Assembly (NCBI GenBank): GCA_021772985.1
Contig: JAJFKX010000035.1
Span: forward strand, 1 to 56,913
DNA from: Gammaproteobacteria bacterium
GTDB lineage: Bacteria > Pseudomonadota > Gammaproteobacteria > Xanthomonadales > Wenzhouxiangellaceae
DNA: 56,913 bases
Direction: 5' to 3'
The notes below the pieces were generated by a model. The model had not been told where the DNA came from. It did not search any database and saw only the letters and a program-made list of their open reading frames with translations. Numbering within the stretch: the first letter of the stretch is position 1; each line of letters begins with the position of its first letter. Below are positions 53,216 through 56,913 of the stretch, piece after piece. The position numbers were made by a program, and so were the translations under genes.

Positions 53216-54580
53216 TTAAGAGCCTGGCAATTCAAGACGCGCGCTTAGCCCGCCTTTTTCTGATTGTTCCAGAGAAAACCTGCCCTTGTACAGGTGGGCA
53301 AGCTCCGCAACGATGGACAAACCAAGCCCTGAACCGGGTTTAGTCTCGTCCAGCCGGAGGCCCCGCTTGATTGCTGCAAGCCGTTCCTTTTTAGGCAGTC
53401 CCGACCCATCGTCGTCAACCGTAATGACAATAATTTCCCCGGCCGCCGAGACCGTCAGCGAAATGTCAGATTTCGCCCACTTGCAGGCATTGTCGAGCAG
53501 ATTTCCAACCATCTCCTCCAAATCATGTCTTTCGCCATGAAATGTCGCGTCATCCGGACAGTCCAGACGCAAGGTAAGCTTACGTTCCTCATAGATGCGG
53601 TTCAGGGCCCGGATCAGGGCTTCGACGACCGGTTTCACACGGCTCTGGCCACCAATGACACCCGAGCGTGCGGCCATGCTGGCACGATTCAGATGGTGGG
53701 CGATCTGATCTCGCATGAGTTCTGCCTGCCCGGCGACCTTTGAGGCAAAGGCCGTGCGCTTTCCAGCCGCCTCGTTGGTGATGACGCTTAAGGGGGTTTT
53801 GAGCGCGTGTGCGAGGTTTCCGACATGGGTGCGCGCCCGCTCTACAATCGCGCGATTGGACACGATGAGGGCATTGAGTTCACTTTGCAGGGGAACAATC
53901 TCGGTGGGTAAATCGCCCTCAAGCTGCTCAGCGTCGCCTGAGCGGATGGAGGCAAGCCCTTGGCCTATCGCCCGCAACGGTCTCAAGCCGAAGCGCACCT
54001 GAAAATAGGTGGCTAGCACGAGGCCCAGTCCGAGAACAGTTAGAGCCAAGATCAGGAGCGTACGGAATTCACTGATGGTTTTTTCAATCTCGTCACTGTT
54101 TCCAGAAACGGCGAAGGAGAGTTTGATCTTTCCGGACTCGCCTTCATCAAGAGTGATTTCACGCTCCAGAACACGCAGGCGGTGTTTATCCGGACCCTCC
54201 AAATTGGCATGCCGTGTGAGATTTACATCCGCTGCAATACCAACTTCACTGGGGAGAGTGATCCGCTGGTCGAGCAACGACTCCGATGTGTGCAAAAGCT
54301 GGGTGGGGGTGTCGAGCGGCGTGATTTGCCAATACCAGCCGGAAAAAGGGCGGTTGAAGAGTGGATCGGTGATGGAGGGAGGTTTTGCAGCAGGATTGGT
54401 ACGCGCTTCCGCAACATCTGTTACGAGATCGGTGAGATAGACATTCAGGCGCGTATCGAAATTACGTTCAACCGCGCCGCGATAGACCGAAATCAGAACA
54501 AATGCTGTGATCGGCAGTACGACGAGCGCCCACACCGCGGCAGCTGCGAACAGCCGGAATGCGAGCGAATTAGGTCTCAT
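53216..54580 (-). CDS. PhoQ/FeuQ-like sensor histidine kinase
   Basis: A 454-residue kinase with two membrane segments (about residues 10-32 and 175-195) around a periplasmic sensor, then a HAMP region (LRPLRAIGQGLASIRSGDAE). The phospho-acceptor His is about residue 258 in HVGNLAHALKTPLSV. ATP-binding boxes are GNLLDNACKWAKS (N), VDDDGSGLPKKE (G1) and GSGLGLSIVAELA (G2). It overlaps the response regulator by 11 bases. In rhizobia a FeuP/FeuQ pair sits next to cycHJKL, as here. Confidence 0.93.
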   Translation of the reverse strand: MRPNSLAFRLFAAAAVWALVVLPITAFVLISVYRGAVERNFDTRLNVYLTDLVTDVAEARTNPAAKPPSITDPLFNRPFSGWYWQITPLDTPTQLLHTSESLLDQRITLPSEVGIAADVNLTRHANLEGPDKHRLRVLEREITLDEGESGKIKLSFAVSGNSDEIEKTISEFRTLLILALTVLGLGLVLATYFQVRFGLRPLRAIGQGLASIRSGDAEQLEGDLPTEIVPLQSELNALIVSNRAIVERARTHVGNLAHALKTPLSVITNEAAGKRTAFASKVAGQAELMRDQIAHHLNRASMAARSGVIGGQSRVKPVVEALIRALNRIYEERKLTLRLDCPDDATFHGERHDLEEMVGNLLDNACKWAKSDISLTVSAAGEIIVITVDDDGSGLPKKERLAAIKRGLRLDETKPGSGLGLSIVAELAHLYKGRFSLEQSEKGGLSARLELPGS

Positions 54581-55241
54581 CGCTCGCGCTTCCGAGACAA
54601 TAACCCAGCCCCCTCACCGTCTCAATCAGTTCAGAGGGAAGCTTCTTGCGCAACCGCCCGACGAATACCTCGATAGTATTCGAATCGCGGTCGAAATCCT
54701 GATCGTAGAGATGCTCGACAAGTTCGGTCCGAGACACGACCCGCCCTTGATGGTGCATGAGGTAGGACAGCAGCCGGTATTCATGCGAGGTGAGCTTGAT
54801 GGGAGTGCCATCGACCGTCACACGGGATGTCCTGGTATCCAGCCGCAAGGATCCGACTTCGATCTCGTTTTTGGCGTGACCGGCCGAGCGCCGCAGTAAC
54901 GCCCGCACCCTCGCCAGGATTTCCTCCATATGAAACGGCTTGGCGACATAGTCATCGGCGCCAGCGTCCATGCCGGCCACCTTGTCACTCCAGCGGTCCC
55001 GAGCGGTAAGAATAAGAACCGGCATGTTGCGCTCGTCCCGGCGCCATTTTTCAAGAACGCTGATGCCATCCATTTGCGGCAGACCGAGATCCAGGATCAC
55101 AGCGTCATAGGGCTCGGTATCACCGAGAAAATGCCCTTCCTCACCGTCAAAGGCGGTATCCACGGCATATCCTGCTTCCGTCAGTGCCGTGACAAGCTGC
55201 CTGTTCAGATCAGGATCATCCTCAACAACTAACAGCCGCAT
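54570..55241 (-). CDS. OmpR/PhoP-family response regulator
   Basis: A 223-residue regulator. The receiver domain has the acidic pair in VVEDDPDLNRQL, the phospho-acceptor Asp in VILDLGLPQMDG and the Lys in YVAKPFHMEE. The winged-helix domain follows (LTSHEYRLLSYLMHHQGRVV, then EVFVGRLRKKLP). It is the partner of the kinase that overlaps it. Relatives control envelope permeability and magnesium or iron responses. Confidence 0.95.
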   Translation of the reverse strand: MRLLVVEDDPDLNRQLVTALTEAGYAVDTAFDGEEGHFLGDTEPYDAVILDLGLPQMDGISVLEKWRRDERNMPVLILTARDRWSDKVAGMDAGADDYVAKPFHMEEILARVRALLRRSAGHAKNEIEVGSLRLDTRTSRVTVDGTPIKLTSHEYRLLSYLMHHQGRVVSRTELVEHLYDQDFDRDSNTIEVFVGRLRKKLPSELIETVRGLGYCLGSASDET

Positions 55242-55298
55242 AATATTTCTTCCAATGCGGTCCCTCCGGGCGGTGTATTTCGGCGAGCGTTACCCATC

Positions 55299-55604
55299 TT
55301 ACTGCGCTAGAGCCGGTTTGGTGACGGTGATCACAGAACCGTTTTTGCGAATGACCGTCAGCTTGTAGACAGGACCCGGGCGGCAAATCAGGAAGGACTC
55401 CACCTTTCCGCCTTTACTATTCTCGACCTCTTTTTTAACCGAGGCAGCGGATCGCCGTTTGATCCCGGCAAACCATCCGGCCTTTCGCGCCTCATCGAAT
55501 GTCATGCAATTGTCTTGCGCGCGCGCAGACGGCGGCACACTGCCGAGCAGCAACGCAATGCCAAGAGCCAATAAGATCCGGCGAAATGTGATTCGGCCGC
55601 GCAT
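55299..55604 (-). CDS. Small exported PepSY-like protein
   Basis: A 101-residue protein with a signal peptide (about residues 1-29, ending ARA). The C-terminal half, VYKLTVIRKNGSVITVT, resembles the last strand pair of PepSY-type proteins. PepSY genes often sit beside PhoP/PhoQ-like pairs, as here, and may inhibit proteases or modulate the sensor. The N-terminal half (DNCMTFDEARKAGWFAG) has one Cys and no domain I recognise. Confidence 0.6.
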   Translation of the reverse strand: MRGRITFRRILLALGIALLLGSVPPSARAQDNCMTFDEARKAGWFAGIKRRSAASVKKEVENSKGGKVESFLICRPGPVYKLTVIRKNGSVITVTKPALAQ

Positions 55605-55678
55605 GTGATGCCTCGCGAGTATTCTTCAGCATCTACCATACGTTACGCCAAATGAACCACACATGAATGGGGGTTGGA

Positions 55679-56047
55679 TTACCAAGCGCTACCCGGATCT
55701 TCCTTCATCCACCGCAAATAACAAACCGGCTTGAGATGGAGTCCCAGCTCCTGCCTGGCCTCATCCGCGCCGGCCTGGCACTGCTGGTAGGAAGCGAACA
55801 CGAACTCGGTGATGCCAATGATCTTCTTTTCTTTGACCTCGTAAACGACAATGACCCACACGGGGTGCAGATCCTCTTGAGGAGTGATCTCATCAGAACT
55901 GCTTTCATCCTGAAGAGAAAGTGACCCGGACTCATTGGGCACAGCGGCACGTGCCTTGCGAACCGCCAAGACCCCGCACCAAAGCGCGACGATCACCGCC
56001 GCAATGAGCGACCATTTTAGTGCTTCACGGAAATCCTCGCCCGTCAT
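55679..56047 (-). CDS. Hypothetical membrane-anchored protein
   Basis: A 122-residue protein with one N-terminal membrane segment (about residues 11-28: WSLIAAVIVALWCGVLAV), then an acidic Ser-rich linker and a globular part (VWVIVVYEVKEKKIIGITEF) with two cysteines (CQAGADEARQELGLHLKPVC). No known family is recognised. Its start overlaps the stop of the small upstream frame as ATGA, so the two are likely translated together. Confidence 0.5.
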   Translation of the reverse strand: MTGEDFREALKWSLIAAVIVALWCGVLAVRKARAAVPNESGSLSLQDESSSDEITPQEDLHPVWVIVVYEVKEKKIIGITEFVFASYQQCQAGADEARQELGLHLKPVCYLRWMKEDPGSAW

Positions 56048-56178
56048 TTCTGGTCCTTGCAGATTGCATCCCAGGCCGCGTTATGGCCGCGCAGCTGCAA
56101 GATGGTTTCGCGCGTGTCGCTTTGGGCTGAGAAGGTGATGGGGGAAAAGGCGACGCACGCTCCGCTAGCGCGCATCAT
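56044..56178 (-). CDS. Small phage-like protein (possible spanin-type tail)
   Basis: A 44-residue frame, MMRASGACVAFSPITFSAQS followed by DTRETILQLRGHNAAWDAIC. The pattern C-x-x-F-x-P-I ... D-T ... HN-x-x-x-x-x-x-C resembles small phage proteins that accompany lysis genes in proteobacterial prophages. It overlaps the truncated terminase at its start and the next gene at its stop (ATGA), which supports translation. The family link is from memory and tentative. Confidence 0.35.
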   Translation of the reverse strand: MMRASGACVAFSPITFSAQSDTRETILQLRGHNAAWDAICKDQK

Positions 56179-56913
56179 CGACCCGGTCGGGGCTCGTGCC
56201 GCTTGAGAGACCATCGCGGCCAAAGTCGGCCATCTGGTCTTCCAGTTCCGGAAACGCGCCCACATGGGCCACCCGCCCCTGCTCGTAGAGCGCTGCGACT
56301 GGTTCGGCACGCAACCACTTGCCACGGGTTGCACGCACCATGCGCACGGGCACTGATTTGTCCACCTGGGTGATCATGGCGGCGACCAATTCGCCGCCCT
56401 GATTGACTTCCGCGACGACACGGTCCGCGCCGGCCCGGTGATAGGCACCAACAACCGCCCGCGCCCATTCGGTAGGCGCGGCGCGTTCACGTGTTGCATC
56501 GCGCATCACATAGGCACGACCCTCAGGGCCCAGCCCGGCAACGACAATGCCGCAGGCGTCAGATCGTTTGCCGCTCGTCACCGGCGGGTCGACCGCGACG
56601 ACGATGCGTTCAAGCGGCGGAGCCTTGCTCACGCGGCACTGCTCAATGAGCGCACGCGGCCACAAGGAATCCGGCCTGTCTTCCAGAATTTCAGCATCCA
56701 GTTCCTGCCGTCCAAGGCGCGTGCCCTGATAGCGGGAGATGATGGTATCCAGAAACACCGGCGCCAGGTTGGCCGCGTTCATGGCCGTGGCAGCGCGCGT
56801 CACGACACAAGAGGTATCTTCCATCAAACGCTTCAGCAGCGGGATCGGCCTTGGCGTGGTTGTCACGACCTGTTGCGGCTTATCCCCCAGCCGCAAGCCA
56901 AACTGCAGCATGT
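56165..56913 (-). CDS. GTA/phage large terminase, partial and C-terminally truncated
   Basis: The frame runs off the right edge; about 248 residues are visible. They match the nuclease half of the gene-transfer-agent/HK97-type large terminase: MLQFGLRLGDKPQQVVTTTP with RPIPLLKRLM, IVVAVDPPVTSGKRSDACGI (nuclease Asp), VVAEVNQGGELV and PELEDQMADFGRDGLSSGTS. The protein ends PDRVDDAR and a stop, where relatives continue VDALVWAL and some tens more residues. So the gene is truncated or frameshifted and may be inactive. Confidence 0.8.
   Translation of the reverse strand, partial: MLQFGLRLGDKPQQVVTTTPRPIPLLKRLMEDTSCVVTRAATAMNAANLAPVFLDTIISRYQGTRLGRQELDAEILEDRPDSLWPRALIEQCRVSKAPPLERIVVAVDPPVTSGKRSDACGIVVAGLGPEGRAYVMRDATRERAAPTEWARAVVGAYHRAGADRVVAEVNQGGELVAAMITQVDKSVPVRMVRATRGKWLRAEPVAALYEQGRVAHVGAFPELEDQMADFGRDGLSSGTSPDRVDDAR

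Overview
The window reads as a gammaproteobacterial chromosome segment of moderate GC. The host signature is the run rpsF-rpsR-rplI-dnaB-alr-radA, the corB/ypjD/ffh neighbourhood and a gamma-type ccmF-ccmG-ccmH-ccmI block. Foreign DNA sits at both ends. Just right of a tRNA-Ser(GGA) gene (1827-1918) lie a decayed serine-recombinase tail and a roughly 3 kb alphaproteobacterial-looking piece (serine hydrolase plus membrane AraC regulator, about 2226-5378), bounded by an IS3 remnant. From base 50775 to the right edge every gene looks alphaproteobacterial: ccmE, a CycH-type ccmI, a glycine-zipper lipoprotein, a PhoQ/PhoP-like pair, a PepSY-like protein and a GTA-type terminase fragment. The taxonomic switch falls exactly at the ccmE/ccmF stop-start overlap, so an assembly chimera must be considered as well as horizontal transfer.

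The most interesting part is 6083-26459, a compact accessory island that ends at an IS256-family remnant. It holds about 18 genes that together look like an undescribed biosynthetic cluster. They include a GMC oxidoreductase, complete PurH, a PurC-like enzyme, two GHMP-fold proteins of the beta-ribofuranosylaminobenzene 5'-phosphate synthase (RFAPS) type, and a PLP fold-III decarboxylase-like protein. They also include an aldehyde dehydrogenase, a cytosolic NMT1/THI5-like protein, a Nudix hydrolase, a PF14907-type nucleotidyltransferase, a thymidylate-kinase-like protein, a class II aldolase, an amidohydrolase, a TrpF-like barrel without the usual cysteine, and PdxH. PurC/PurH homologues beside an RFAPS homologue recall the formycin/pyrazofurin C-nucleoside pathways, where an RFAPS-like enzyme makes the C-glycosidic bond. 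A nucleoside-like product is my inference; the chemistry cannot be read from sequence alone.

In the middle of this island is an unusual protein pair. One is a 363-residue, very basic protein with nine tandem 21-residue repeats (nine 63-bp DNA units, 18614-19180). The other is an 84-residue, very acidic protein with a related helix, starting at TTG behind a near-perfect Shine-Dalgarno sequence. They are followed by the nucleotidyltransferase and preceded by a truncated but uninterrupted IS630-type transposase that looks domesticated. The pair could be a scaffold/docking system, a multi-core peptide precursor, or an assembly platform for the surrounding enzymes.

Likely transcription units in the island are: amidohydrolase to Nudix leftward (23175 to 16131, perhaps with internal promoters); aldehyde dehydrogenase to PurH leftward (14668 to 7947); the THI5-like gene rightward from an extended -10 promoter; and TrpF-like, RFAPS-like and pdxH rightward (23727-26288). 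The remaining host region (26545-50775) is ordinary housekeeping and stress metabolism: catalase, YceI, cytochrome b561, pirin, LysR, a metallo-beta-lactamase-fold protein, PhoX and cytochrome c maturation. It also carries a 266-bp nested inverted-repeat element at 37078-37343 and a perfect 30-bp palindrome over the ypjD stop codon.
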